Source: Acinetobacter lwoffii (lineage in GTDB: Bacteria > Pseudomonadota > Gammaproteobacteria > Pseudomonadales > Moraxellaceae). Taken from it: a stretch of DNA of 64,000 nt. How positions within the stretch are numbered: position 1 is the stretch's first letter; every line of letters begins with the position of its first letter. A program made the translations under genes and the position numbers. Below the pieces are notes generated by a model. That model worked only from the letters and a program-made list of their open reading frames with translations, made no database searches and was not told the DNA's origin. Location: the NCBI RefSeq assembly GCF_015602705.1, contig NZ_CP059081.1, positions 2,241,702 through 2,305,701 of the forward strand. Direction: 5' to 3'. This document shows, piece by piece, positions 9,136 to 17,073 of this stretch.

Positions 9136-9170
9136 TATCTCATGATTTCGAGCAACTCGCTCATGAGATA
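9136..9170 (-). promoter_or_regulatory. Extended inverted repeat in the alpA leader
   Basis: TATCTCATGA and TCATGAGATA form a perfect 10-bp stem enclosing an inner CGAG-CAA-CTCG hairpin. The 3' arm on the minus strand ends directly at the alpA ribosome site GGAG. A competing pairing exists between GAGAT (9165-9169) and ATCTC (9176-9180). It could be an operator or an RNA switch; only the structure is seen. Confidence 0.55.
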
Positions 9171-9202
9171 CGGCAATCTCGTAAGGTTTTACCTTGTCTG
9201 AT

Positions 9203-10087
9203 TTAATTCAAAGCCTTCACAGATCCTTTCAATCCCTGTTGAATATCCAATGCAGTCTGAGTCTCTTCGATCTGCTGACCTTCAACAGGCTGATAAAACT
9301 GCTCAACCATATCCAAACCTTCCTCTATATCCATTTCAAACCGTGCATTGGCAAAACCCTTCCTTGCGGTAAAGTCCACAGCCTCCTGATAAAATCCCGC
9401 CTGTTTACTCTGTTCATCAATTTGCTTCGCTTGCATAATGGCTTCATTCAAGCTAATCCCATCTCTTAAAGTTAGATCCACGTAATAGACTGGCTGACGG
9501 TAACTCTGTGTCGTACTCTTGCCCCGCAATATCAGTTGCAATGGGAGGCATGACAACAGGCCATTTGATGCCGCATGGTAATAACTCAACCGTGCAGCCA
9601 AAGTCCGGATACTGTTAAAGCCCGTGGTTCTAAAGATGAATGTGCCAAACTCATCCGATTCATCTAAGTTCACATGCAAACGCCCATAGGGCTTGCAGTT
9701 CCCTCCTTGAGCCAATGGACACAAATCAGGGGATGGACAGGGAAGTTGCTCCACGCCTTGATTGGTTAAACGCTGGCAGGTTTCTCCATTACCGACACAG
9801 ATAGGTCTTCCAGTCTGTCGGTCAAACAGGCTGTATTCTGCACGCAGGTTTAAATCAGGATCATTAAAGATCATTCTGACCGGGATTGAGCGCAACTTTT
9901 GATTGGGAGTATTGGCTCGAAGCTGATCATCTAATGGATGTTTAACCCAGCCTTCTTTGCTTTGAATCTGGGAAGTAATGGTGAACTGGTCATCCTTTTC
10001 AGGCAATCGCTTGCCATTCTTTTCGATCATACGACCGATACTGATACGCCCCAGAATTGGTGGAGTAATTGCTAAACCTTTAATCAT
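9203..10087 (-). CDS. Recombination-directionality-factor-like / 'hydrolase or metal-binding' protein
   Basis: 294 residues. It starts MIKGLAITPPILGRISIGRM and has a cysteine-rich centre (ETCQRL, then CPSPDLCPLAQGGNCKPYGRL) followed by GTFIFRTTGFNSIRTLAARL. This pattern recalls the Gp3-like recombination directionality factor family (PF18897), in which related proteins are often annotated as hydrolase or metal-binding protein. The ATG at 10087 is preceded by AAGGA at 8 bases. A directionality factor normally assists serine integrases, whereas the integrase here is a tyrosine recombinase, so the role in excision is uncertain. Four clustered cysteines could bind a metal. It lies between the YqaJ exonuclease gene and alpA in the same direction. 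Confidence 0.6.
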   Translation of the reverse strand: MIKGLAITPPILGRISIGRMIEKNGKRLPEKDDQFTITSQIQSKEGWVKHPLDDQLRANTPNQKLRSIPVRMIFNDPDLNLRAEYSLFDRQTGRPICVGNGETCQRLTNQGVEQLPCPSPDLCPLAQGGNCKPYGRLHVNLDESDEFGTFIFRTTGFNSIRTLAARLSYYHAASNGLLSCLPLQLILRGKSTTQSYRQPVYYVDLTLRDGISLNEAIMQAKQIDEQSKQAGFYQEAVDFTARKGFANARFEMDIEEGLDMVEQFYQPVEGQQIEETQTALDIQQGLKGSVKALN

Positions 10088-10193
10088 GTTGATATTCCTT
10101 AATGTATTACCTTACAAATTTGGGTCTATGTATGTAGGTCGGAACAAGGACCAAATAAGTTACCCAAAGAATGTAGAGCCAGATAAAGTGCTA

Positions 10194-10251
10194 CAGAAAT
10201 CGCGACCGATTTGCTCTCTACCGAAGGGTAGAGAGCGGGGAGCGATTTTTG
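10194..10251. repeat. 58-bp two-level hairpin between the exonuclease and RDF-like genes
   Basis: The inner stem GCTCTCTACC-GAAG-GGTAGAGAGC is perfect over 10 bp. The outer arms CAGAAATCGC (10194-10203) and GCGATTTTTG (10242-10251) pair with one wobble. It is the only structured element in the 197-bp gap. It could be an RNA processing or attenuation site, or a protein-binding site of the element. Confidence 0.55.
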
Positions 10252-10284
10252 TGAATTTTTGATTTGGTGCTGTGTAAATAGGAC

Positions 10285-11343
10285 TTAGTCGGTATAGATG
10301 TTGAATCGACGACTGCCCTGCTTTTGAAGTGGATAAAGGTCGATCAGTTCAGGCTGGTGCTGAAGCAATGCCTTAGTATTGAGGCTGATGGAATCCTTGG
10401 CTTTCTTCCAGACTACTGAGCCATGAGCAAAGACAGCCCTTTCCTTGTCTTGCATCATCATCTGAATTTCATGTTTAAGCTGGTCAAAGCGTTCCTGCTT
10501 GTGCTGAATCTCTTCTTTCATTTTGATGAGCTGATCAAACATAAAATTGGCATTTTCATTTTGCGAAAGATCCTCTACGGTTAAAGGTACATGCGCTGGA
10601 TAAAGTTGTTGAATCGCTTTAGCTGCGGATTCACTGGCATCGACTGATGGTGGTGTATCCTTTTCCACGCATTCCCAGAAATATCGTTCTGCTTGAACAA
10701 TATGTTCAATCACCGATTCTGATCGTGTCACTTTGAAGATCTTGGTTTCATGCCCACAGATCAAGACACAAACATGCGCTGCCTGTTTACCAGTTACGGC
10801 CAGTTGATGTTGCACCTGACATAGCACATATAAAGGCACACCATCACGCCACAATTTTGCTCCATGCTCACCTGCTGTTTTGCATTCCAAGATCTGAACG
10901 TCCTCACTACCGACCACGCTGTAATCCAGATTGGCTAACATAAAGTGTTTATCGGGATCAGGATGCTGAAGTACCGCATTGATCCGTCGCACCTTGTTAT
11001 TGGTGTGCATGCTATAGAACTCTGCCACCAAAGGTTCCAGCTGCTTGCCCCAATACAGCGGTGCTACACCTGAGCTTTCATCTTCTATGGATGTAGTCTG
11101 CCGTCCGGTTTTGATCAGCCAGAGTTCAAGCATCGACATATAGGGATTGAGACCACAGGCAGTCGCGGCATCACTGCTACCGATACCTTGTTTACGAACT
11201 TCGAGCCAGTCCTGATATTCCATCCCTTTGGTGTTGACCAGTCGCTTGGCTGCTGTTGAGCGTTTGGTAGTGATGGTTGGATTGACTACAATCTTTGAGC
11301 CTACAGTCGTAGGCTGATGGGAAATAGGTACAATTTGATTCAT
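10285..11343 (-). CDS. YqaJ-type viral recombinase/exonuclease
   Basis: 352 residues from the ATG at 11343, which has AAGGA 7 bases upstream; the reading frame extends 29 codons further but that part lacks family features. The region EYQDWLEVRKQGIGSSDAATACGLNPY is the YqaJ/lambda-exonuclease start, with MLANLDYSV and ILECKTAGEHGAKLW supplying the Asp and Glu-x-Lys of the PD-(D/E)XK site. Such enzymes resect double-stranded DNA for annealing-type recombination in phages and integrative elements. The C-terminal part is a coiled coil (KMKEEIQHKQERFDQLKHEI). No Bet/RecT annealing partner is visible in the window. Confidence 0.88.
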   Translation of the reverse strand: MNQIVPISHQPTTVGSKIVVNPTITTKRSTAAKRLVNTKGMEYQDWLEVRKQGIGSSDAATACGLNPYMSMLELWLIKTGRQTTSIEDESSGVAPLYWGKQLEPLVAEFYSMHTNNKVRRINAVLQHPDPDKHFMLANLDYSVVGSEDVQILECKTAGEHGAKLWRDGVPLYVLCQVQHQLAVTGKQAAHVCVLICGHETKIFKVTRSESVIEHIVQAERYFWECVEKDTPPSVDASESAAKAIQQLYPAHVPLTVEDLSQNENANFMFDQLIKMKEEIQHKQERFDQLKHEIQMMMQDKERAVFAHGSVVWKKAKDSISLNTKALLQHQPELIDLYPLQKQGSRRFNIYTD

Positions 11344-11386
11344 GGAATTATCCTTATTAATTCTGATCTCTGTAAAAGAAATGCAT

Positions 11387-11421
11387 AAAAAAGCCATACC
11401 CGACACGAGGTCGGGTATGGC
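11387..11421 (-). terminator. Rho-independent terminator after the DUF932 gene
   Basis: Minus strand: GCCATACCCGAC, 5-base loop, GTCGGGTATGGC, then TTTTTT. The 12-bp perfect stem is strong. It lies between the DUF932 gene and the YqaJ gene, so the latter needs its own promoter or read-through. Confidence 0.8.
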
Positions 11422-11517
11422 GATATGCATGCTTATTAATTGAAAGGGGTTACATGAGTGCTCTGATGAGCATTTGTTTGGGGTGACTTGATTTCGACAT
11501 AAATGAGTCAGTTAATT

Positions 11518-12549
11518 TCAGGCGATCAAAGCAAGTGCTTGCTCTAATCCTCGTTGCTTAAGACCTGCTCCTGCACCAAACCAAGCTGAATCAAGACGGT
11601 GATCTGTACTCATGGCACGTCGTTCATGATCCACAAATTCCGTGATCGAACACAGTAAGCCATAGGCCGTATCTTTAGCTGATGACAATTCGGCACCACG
11701 ACCTTGACCATTGAACATGTCCAAGGCTTTATTCATGGCACGACCATTTGGTTCAGGCTTTTTCTCCTGAGCTTGATGCGCGACATTACGATAGAACTGA
11801 ATGATGTTTTCTTCAGGATCGGAAATTGACATGGTGCTGTTATTGAACACGGCATCAAAGTAGGCTTTGGCTTCCTGCTGACTCACCTTACGCTGTGTGA
11901 GCTGTTTCATTTCATACATGTGCTCATCCCAGGCACGCACTGAAATACCTAATTGCTGCTTCACTTTCTCTGCGTCAAACTTGGTACTATGTGGAACCTT
12001 CACTACTCCAGCACTACTGCTCTGCCCACGTAACGCAATAGCTAAAGTGTTGTTACAGACTACTCGGATACTTGTGAACTGTGCTGTCGTTGCCAAGGTG
12101 CCATCACACGCAGTAGCCAGCAGGATATAACCATTACTGACATCCTTAGACTTTAACGCGGTACTTTGCCCGGTACGTGCCAAAGCCCAGAACTTCTTAC
12201 CACCTTTCAAAACCCCTGCGGTTTCTAACTCAAAGCCAGATTGCTCAGTCAGATCCCGGTAGAACTCCAGAATCTCTTTAGGCTGAACTTCCTGATAACG
12301 TTGACTGACCACAGATAAAGGTGCATGTGTATCTGAACGGTATAACACTCGCTGCTCTTCAAAAGGCATGATGATGCTCTGACCACGTTCATTCTGTGCC
12401 ATATAACTGACATTCGACGATTCAATCCGCCAGTCCATTCCAGCTTGCTGTGCCCAAACTTCGAGTGGTTGGTTCGGACTGAGTTGATTACCCAGACCAT
12501 GCCAAGGGGTTTCGCCAACATAGGCGATTTGTTCGATTTGATGTGCCAT
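11518..12549 (-). CDS. DUF932 domain protein (phage/plasmid-like TIGR03299)
   Basis: 343 residues beginning MAHQIEQIAYVGETPWHGLG, the characteristic start of the TIGR03299/DUF932 family found on phages, plasmids and integrative elements. Other family hallmarks are VLYRSDTHAPLSVVSQRYQE and FTSIRVVCNNTLAIAL. The biochemical function of the family is not known to me. It lies 22 bp after the small zinc-ribbon gene and is followed by a strong terminator. Its presence supports a conjugative or phage-satellite origin of the island. Confidence 0.85.
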   Translation of the reverse strand: MAHQIEQIAYVGETPWHGLGNQLSPNQPLEVWAQQAGMDWRIESSNVSYMAQNERGQSIIMPFEEQRVLYRSDTHAPLSVVSQRYQEVQPKEILEFYRDLTEQSGFELETAGVLKGGKKFWALARTGQSTALKSKDVSNGYILLATACDGTLATTAQFTSIRVVCNNTLAIALRGQSSSAGVVKVPHSTKFDAEKVKQQLGISVRAWDEHMYEMKQLTQRKVSQQEAKAYFDAVFNNSTMSISDPEENIIQFYRNVAHQAQEKKPEPNGRAMNKALDMFNGQGRGAELSSAKDTAYGLLCSITEFVDHERRAMSTDHRLDSAWFGAGAGLKQRGLEQALALIA

Positions 12550-12571
12550 CGTTCTTATCTCCTATGCTGAT

Positions 12572-12850
12572 TCAACGAAAATTCTGCTGACAGTGATTGC
12601 AGTGATAGTAGGCCAGGGTGATCGGCTTTTTAGGCTCATCAAACACGCTGCTGAATAAACCACCAATGACCGCACCTGCAAGCCCGCCAAGCAGTGGTGA
12701 TACAGGTAAAGGTAAACCCTTTGATATGGATGCACCGATGGTTGCGAACGAAGCTGATGCTGCTAGACCTGTAGACTCAGATCCACTCACCTGCTGATTA
12801 ACCACTTGAATAACCTGATCGGAAAAACAATAAGGACAATTTAAACTCAT
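12572..12850 (-). CDS. Small zinc-ribbon protein with a glycine-rich hydrophobic centre
   Basis: 92 residues from the ATG at 12850 (AGAGG upstream); the open frame extends further but without support. The N terminus has CPYC (residues 5-8) and the C terminus HCNHCQQNF, so the two CxxC pairs could form one zinc ribbon. Between them lies a small-residue hydrophobic stretch (LLGGLAGAVIGGLFSSVF) that looks like a glycine zipper. I do not recognise a function. It sits between the Gp2-like gene and the DUF932 gene in the same direction. Confidence 0.6.
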   Translation of the reverse strand: MSLNCPYCFSDQVIQVVNQQVSGSESTGLAASASFATIGASISKGLPLPVSPLLGGLAGAVIGGLFSSVFDEPKKPITLAYYHCNHCQQNFR

Positions 12851-12953
12851 AATATATACCTCTAGAAATGACAAAAGCTCACCGATGGGCAAGCCTTGCA
12901 AAGTTAAAAAACTCGTTTTCACCTAGATAATGTATATCTGAGATTATTTTGAT

Positions 12954-13862
12954 TTAGCGTCTATCATACTGCGCTCTTAACTGACCCTTACCAAATACTC
13001 TTCGTCCTTTGGGCTTTACACGTAAGTATTGAAGGGTACGTTTGTGATGATCAGTGAGGTATTCCATTGCCTCAATGAAATTTGTCACTTGGGTTGAATC
13101 GCGACGATAAATTAAACCGATCCCCAACTCATCTCTACCTCGGAGCTCCTTTACGCGTTTGCGATTCCAACAATTATAGCCTTGACCATAATCTCGAGTA
13201 ATCTCACTCCAAAGCGCGATAATTTTATTCCCCCAATATGCTGCGCTTCCATCACGAAAGGCAGTATCATAAATGATTGCTAAATGGCAATGAAAACCTT
13301 TACTTTTACCACCTTGCTCTACTCCCCATATATATCCGATCACATATTTAAATATGCCATCTTTATTTTGGATACGATTAAGCAGTATATCTAAGTCCTT
13401 ATAAATATCTTCAACTCTGATTCGATTAGAATATTCTTGCAAATAACCCAAGTCTACACGAGCAACTAATATTCGACTGCATTTATTAAGTATTGACCTA
13501 CAATATTCCTGCACTTCAATTTTATTTTCATCCTTCTGTTTTTCGATAATTTCATAATCTCTTTCGAAACTCTTAGATAACTTCAAAAAGTCCGATCTCA
13601 ACGCTCTATACCCAATCATTTCCAATTCATCTTTAAGATCAAAATAATCGGAGTCTATTCTCTGTAAGTCATATCTCAGAATTACAAAGAATTGGAGATA
13701 ACCTGGGTATTCATCATCAGGATTATAAATATCATCAAAGTCTAATAACAGATTGGTAAGCTGTGAATAGAATTCATCCCATTCCCTACTTCTTCTTTTT
13801 AGACATTTTAAGAAGCTCTCGATCTCAAGTGTAAGTTGTGCCTGATTAATTAAAGCTCTCAT
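12954..13862 (-). CDS. Inovirus Gp2-like / YagK-YfjJ family protein
   Basis: 302 residues from the ATG at 13862; the frame extends 24 codons further upstream without a clear ribosome site. The C-terminal half matches the inovirus Gp2 (YagK/YfjJ) family: GYIWGVEQGGKSKGFHCHLAIIYD, then GSAAYWGNKIIALW. FHCHL (His191-x-His193) resembles the metal-binding His-x-His of replication-initiator endonucleases. Family members occur on filamentous phages and P4-like integrated elements and may act in replication; this is not proven here. It is transcribed divergently from the AT-rich gene at 14231. Confidence 0.78.
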   Translation of the reverse strand: MRALINQAQLTLEIESFLKCLKRRSREWDEFYSQLTNLLLDFDDIYNPDDEYPGYLQFFVILRYDLQRIDSDYFDLKDELEMIGYRALRSDFLKLSKSFERDYEIIEKQKDENKIEVQEYCRSILNKCSRILVARVDLGYLQEYSNRIRVEDIYKDLDILLNRIQNKDGIFKYVIGYIWGVEQGGKSKGFHCHLAIIYDTAFRDGSAAYWGNKIIALWSEITRDYGQGYNCWNRKRVKELRGRDELGIGLIYRRDSTQVTNFIEAMEYLTDHHKRTLQYLRVKPKGRRVFGKGQLRAQYDRR

Positions 13863-14230
13863 GTTTAAACCTAAGTGTGTGATAGTTACATAAGAGATAG
13901 GGAATTCTGTATATATATAATTTTTACTTCTCAATCAGGTGTTAGCTAATAAAAGATAATATATATAACCAAAGCTCTAGGGAGTCCAAATTCCTCCTGT
14001 AGTGCAGTACCTATTCTCCACATGAAAAACTTTTCCTCCCTGCTCTATGCTTAAATTCATGTAGGATCGAGTCTCAAAAAAGCTAGAGTTAAGCTAAAAC
14101 CTAATTAATAGCTAATAAAAATGTCCATAAGCTAATATTTTTAAGCATTCAAGGTGACTTCAGTATTGAAAAATACTAGAGAAAATATTAGTATAAATAC
14201 TACAAGAAATACTACAGGTAATTAATAAAA
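13863..14230. promoter_or_regulatory. Divergent AT-rich promoter region with AAATACTA repeats
   Basis: This 368-bp stretch separates the Gp2-like gene (minus) and the unknown gene at 14231 (plus). Three copies of AAATACTA lie at 14171-14178, 14195-14202 and 14207-14214, just upstream of the plus-strand start. The first forms an inverted repeat with AGTATT at 14163-14168. They could be operator sites or iterons. I see no coding capacity. Confidence 0.5.
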
Positions 14231-15244
14231 ATGGGCTTAACTTCAGTAAATCACAATATCCGTAAAGGGCTTTTGATTGACAAACTTTTAAGAGGTTTTA
14301 AAGAGCATGAGTATGTATGGATAGCTTGGAAAGTGGCTAGCACTAATAATTACACCCCTCGTGATTTTTTCAATTTTTATAATGAAAAATATTCTTATGA
14401 ATATTTATTTGATTATATAAAAACAACTTTATCTAAACTTGAAGAAGAAGAAATAAATATCTTTATTAAGAATTGTCATAAAGAACAGGAAGAATATACT
14501 TTAAATATAGATATTAATCTACACCTAAAGGATGACAGATTATGTTGGTTCTTAATTAATAGATTCACCCAAGACTACGATATACCTATTTTTATTAGAG
14601 AAAGTACATTTAAAAAATTAAAAAACTCAGAAACATCAAGTCAAATTAATAATAATATAATACACAAATCCGCCCACAACCCTAAAATACTTAGACAAAA
14701 CGACAATCATAAAGTTCATAAAAACATTAATAATCCTAGAATTTTTATTTTAGCTTTGATTTATTTAAACCCCAAAATAACGCACAATATCATTCAAAAA
14801 AATTTAGACTTGGAAGAATATATTGCTGATTTTGATAAAATAATAAAAGAAAAAATAAATCTAAATAAATACATTAAGAATAAAGATTTTATAGAGTGGA
14901 GTAAAAGCTATATTGATAAAAATTTTGAATACAATGTTTTCCCTCAATTTCTTTTTGAAAAAGAAAAGTTACATGAAAATTATATCTATGCTTATTTTGA
15001 CGATCTTTATATTCATAATAGAGAAAAGTATATTAATGATTTAAATAAACTTAAAAAAGCATGGCAGCAAAATGTTTTTAGATTAAAAAATAAGGATAAT
15101 CTTAAAAAGAAATTTCACTTACCCTTAAGAAAAAATACAAAAGTTCGATTGAAAGAATTAGCAGAGCTTTACAATATTTCTGAATCAGAACTTCTAGAAA
15201 AATTGATTAATAAGGAATATGAAGAATATAAAGACTATAAGTAA
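14231..15244 (+). CDS. AT-rich gene of unknown function (candidate cargo/defence gene)
   Basis: 337 residues, rich in Asn, Lys, Ile and Glu, with base composition far lower in GC than its neighbours. I recognise no family. The start MGLTSVNHNIRKGLLIDKLL is unremarkable; residues ~40-75 are predominantly helical. The last 40 residues (LPLRKNTKVRLKELAELYN, then SESELLEKLIN) look like a short helical DNA-binding tail of ribbon-helix-helix type. There are no obvious membrane segments or nuclease motifs. It is the only plus-strand gene of the island and sits beside the integrase, a position where satellites and islands often carry defence cargo. Its intact frame argues against decay. Confidence 0.75.
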   Translation: MGLTSVNHNIRKGLLIDKLLRGFKEHEYVWIAWKVASTNNYTPRDFFNFYNEKYSYEYLFDYIKTTLSKLEEEEINIFIKNCHKEQEEYTLNIDINLHLKDDRLCWFLINRFTQDYDIPIFIRESTFKKLKNSETSSQINNNIIHKSAHNPKILRQNDNHKVHKNINNPRIFILALIYLNPKITHNIIQKNLDLEEYIADFDKIIKEKINLNKYIKNKDFIEWSKSYIDKNFEYNVFPQFLFEKEKLHENYIYAYFDDLYIHNREKYINDLNKLKKAWQQNVFRLKNKDNLKKKFHLPLRKNTKVRLKELAELYNISESELLEKLINKEYEEYKDYK

Positions 15245-15259
15245 CTAGAAAGGAAAGGC

Positions 15260-16402
15260 TCAATACTGAGCCATCCATCCTTCTACCTGCTCCCCATACC
15301 ACTGCATCAATCTCACCCGCTCATCCCAATATTGCGCTCGGTTATATGCCGAACGAATTCTATTTTGAGGCACATGAGCAAGCTGGCGTTCAATGGCATC
15401 TGGATTAAACAGATTCGATTCGTTTACGACTGTACTAAATAGCGATCTAAAACCATGTGTGGTCATCCGACCTGCATAGCCCGAACGCTTGATCACAGCC
15501 AAAATAGACTCGCTACGCATAGGTTCTTTGTTATTTAAACGATGGGGAAATAGCAGTTCCTGATTATGGGTAAGTCTCAAAGCCTGAAGCTCGGCAATCA
15601 TCATGTCCGTCAACGGCACACGATGTGAAAGTCGGTTCTTCATCCGCTCTTCAGGGATATCCCACTTACGCCCCTCCAGATCAAATTCTTCCCAGCGTGC
15701 TTGTAGTAACTCACTGACCCGAACGCCTGTCAGCATAATCAGGACAATGGCATGATGTGTTTGAGCATCGGCAGGATAAGCCTTAATACGTCTAAGAAAT
15801 TCAGGCATCTCAGAGGCAGAAAGCGAAGCCAGGTTTTTGACCCTTTTATTCTTGAGGGCGTAGACTAAATCACCTGCCGGATTGTCATAGCGATAGCCAT
15901 GCGCAATGGCGTACTTCATGACCATACCGCAACGAGATAAGGTCCGTTTTGCAATTTCAAGCGAGCCTCTAGCTTCAATCTTCTTAATGATCTGCAGAAT
16001 CTCAGGTGCCTGAATCTGATTAATACGCTTATTAGCAAGAGCAATATAAAGCTCATCCAATGAAGCTCGAACATTACTGATGTGTTTGGATGACCAGGTT
16101 TCTTTTTGATTATTAAACCAATCTTCTGCAACTTCTTCGAAATAGGGCTTTAAGTCTTCATGCAATACTGAACGTGAGTATCGATGCTTAAGCTCATATG
16201 CAAGCTCCCTTGCCTTTTTTAAGCTTAAATCTGGATATGGGCCAAGCGATTCAGACTTACGTTCACCATGGACAGTGACGCGTACATTCCAATATTTTTG
16301 ACCTTTGGTGGTAATGATGAGGGATAAACCATGTAAATCCGAAAGACGATACTGTTTATCTTTCGGCTGTGCTTTTCTGCATTCAGTATCTGTAAGTGGC
16401 AT
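15260..16402 (-). CDS. P4-type tyrosine integrase
   Basis: 380 residues from the ATG at 16402; the frame runs 16 codons further but family starts match MPLTDTECRKAQPKDKQYRL. The N-terminal DUF4102 arm-binding domain (GLSLIITTKGQKYWNVR) is followed by a core-binding domain. The catalytic domain has TGVRVSELL (first Arg), THGFRSLF (His-x-x-Arg) and SAYNRAQYWDERVRLMQWY containing the tyrosine nucleophile. It lies about 180 bp from the 3' end of ssrA, pointing away from it, the usual arrangement for an element inserted in the tmRNA gene. Confidence 0.94.
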   Translation of the reverse strand: MPLTDTECRKAQPKDKQYRLSDLHGLSLIITTKGQKYWNVRVTVHGERKSESLGPYPDLSLKKARELAYELKHRYSRSVLHEDLKPYFEEVAEDWFNNQKETWSSKHISNVRASLDELYIALANKRINQIQAPEILQIIKKIEARGSLEIAKRTLSRCGMVMKYAIAHGYRYDNPAGDLVYALKNKRVKNLASLSASEMPEFLRRIKAYPADAQTHHAIVLIMLTGVRVSELLQARWEEFDLEGRKWDIPEERMKNRLSHRVPLTDMMIAELQALRLTHNQELLFPHRLNNKEPMRSESILAVIKRSGYAGRMTTHGFRSLFSTVVNESNLFNPDAIERQLAHVPQNRIRSAYNRAQYWDERVRLMQWYGEQVEGWMAQY

Positions 16403-16514
16403 GTCGATTACCCATAATTGATGTATTAATTTCTGGGTAAATTTTCCCAATATTTACCCGCAAAGAGCAAATATGGGGTCAAATAGGATCAGACAATATC
16501 GGACAAACAGGCAT

Positions 16515-16553
16515 AAAAAAAAGCCTTTAAACATTGAGTTTAAAGGCTTTTTT
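16515..16553 (-). terminator. Terminator downstream of ssrA
   Basis: AAGCCTTTAAAC (16521-16532), 5-base loop, GTTTAAAGGCTT (16538-16549), with T-runs on both strands. On the minus strand it ends ssrA transcription; it may also insulate the integrase. It lies on the island side of the ssrA end. Confidence 0.8.
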
Positions 16554-16584
16554 AGATTCCGATGGATTACTTCGGAAAGAATTT

Positions 16585-16615
16585 TGGTGGAGGTGGCGGG
16601 AGTTGAACCCGCGTC
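16585..16615. other. Probable attachment site (attachment junction at ssrA 3' end)
   Basis: The integrase gene is adjacent to the tmRNA 3' end, so the crossover should lie within the T-arm/acceptor region. I found no second copy of this sequence to the left within the window; the other att site must be beyond position 1. The exact core is not defined. Confidence 0.5.
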
Positions 16616-16943
16616 CGCCAGCACTACGCTCGAGAATACTACATGCTTAGATATCGTCTATTGTTTTAACTCTTTGTGACCCGACGAACAGGGTACAAAT
16701 CGCGATCCTCTTAATTTAGTACAAAGCCCCGAGGCTTGGCTTTATACGGACTTGTGTGCGTGCGCTTCAGTCGGACTCTCTAACCACAAGTATTCGGAGA
16801 GGCGGACAAGCTGCCCTTAGGCAGCTAGAGCGTATGATTCGTCGTTTGCGACTAAAAAATGCAAATTTGATTTACGAGAGAAAATGCGCTCTCGGCATGC
16901 ATCTATGAGTTTCATCACCAGCGTCGAAGCCAGAAACACCCCC
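16585..16943 (-). ncRNA. ssrA: Transfer-messenger RNA (tmRNA, SsrA)
   Basis: 359 nt. The RNA starts GGGGGUG and ends with CACCUCC plus the encoded CCA, which pair as a 7-bp acceptor stem with one G-U. The conserved TTCTGGCTTCGACGCTGG lies near the 5' end, and the T-arm GGGTTCAACTCCCGCC near the 3' end. The resume codon follows UAGUC and the tag frame (16817-16849) encodes ANDESYALAA and a stop, close to the known Acinetobacter tag. It rescues stalled ribosomes and marks the peptides for proteolysis. Its 3' end is the probable integration target of the neighbouring island, yet the gene remains intact. Confidence 0.97.
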
Positions 16944-16956
16944 AAAGTACAAGGCA

Positions 16957-16965
16957 ATCATAGCA
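16957..16965 (-). promoter_or_regulatory. ssrA extended -10 promoter element
   Basis: Minus strand TGCTATGAT, an extended -10 (TGn then TATGAT), 13 bases upstream of the mature tmRNA 5' end. tmRNA is made as a precursor and trimmed, which fits the distance. No good -35 hexamer is seen at 17 bp. Confidence 0.45.
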
Positions 16966-17073
16966 TAAATGTCAAAAATTACGATGTATTTTCTGAACAT
17001 TTACACAACTTGATGCGCTTAATTACATTATTGCGCTAATATTTTACTTTTCAAGCCAAATAACAGAAAAATT

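Noticed and set aside
16473..16679. Small plus-strand reading frame across the ssrA end
   Set aside because: It overlaps the conserved tmRNA on the other strand and its translation only reflects the T-arm and terminator.
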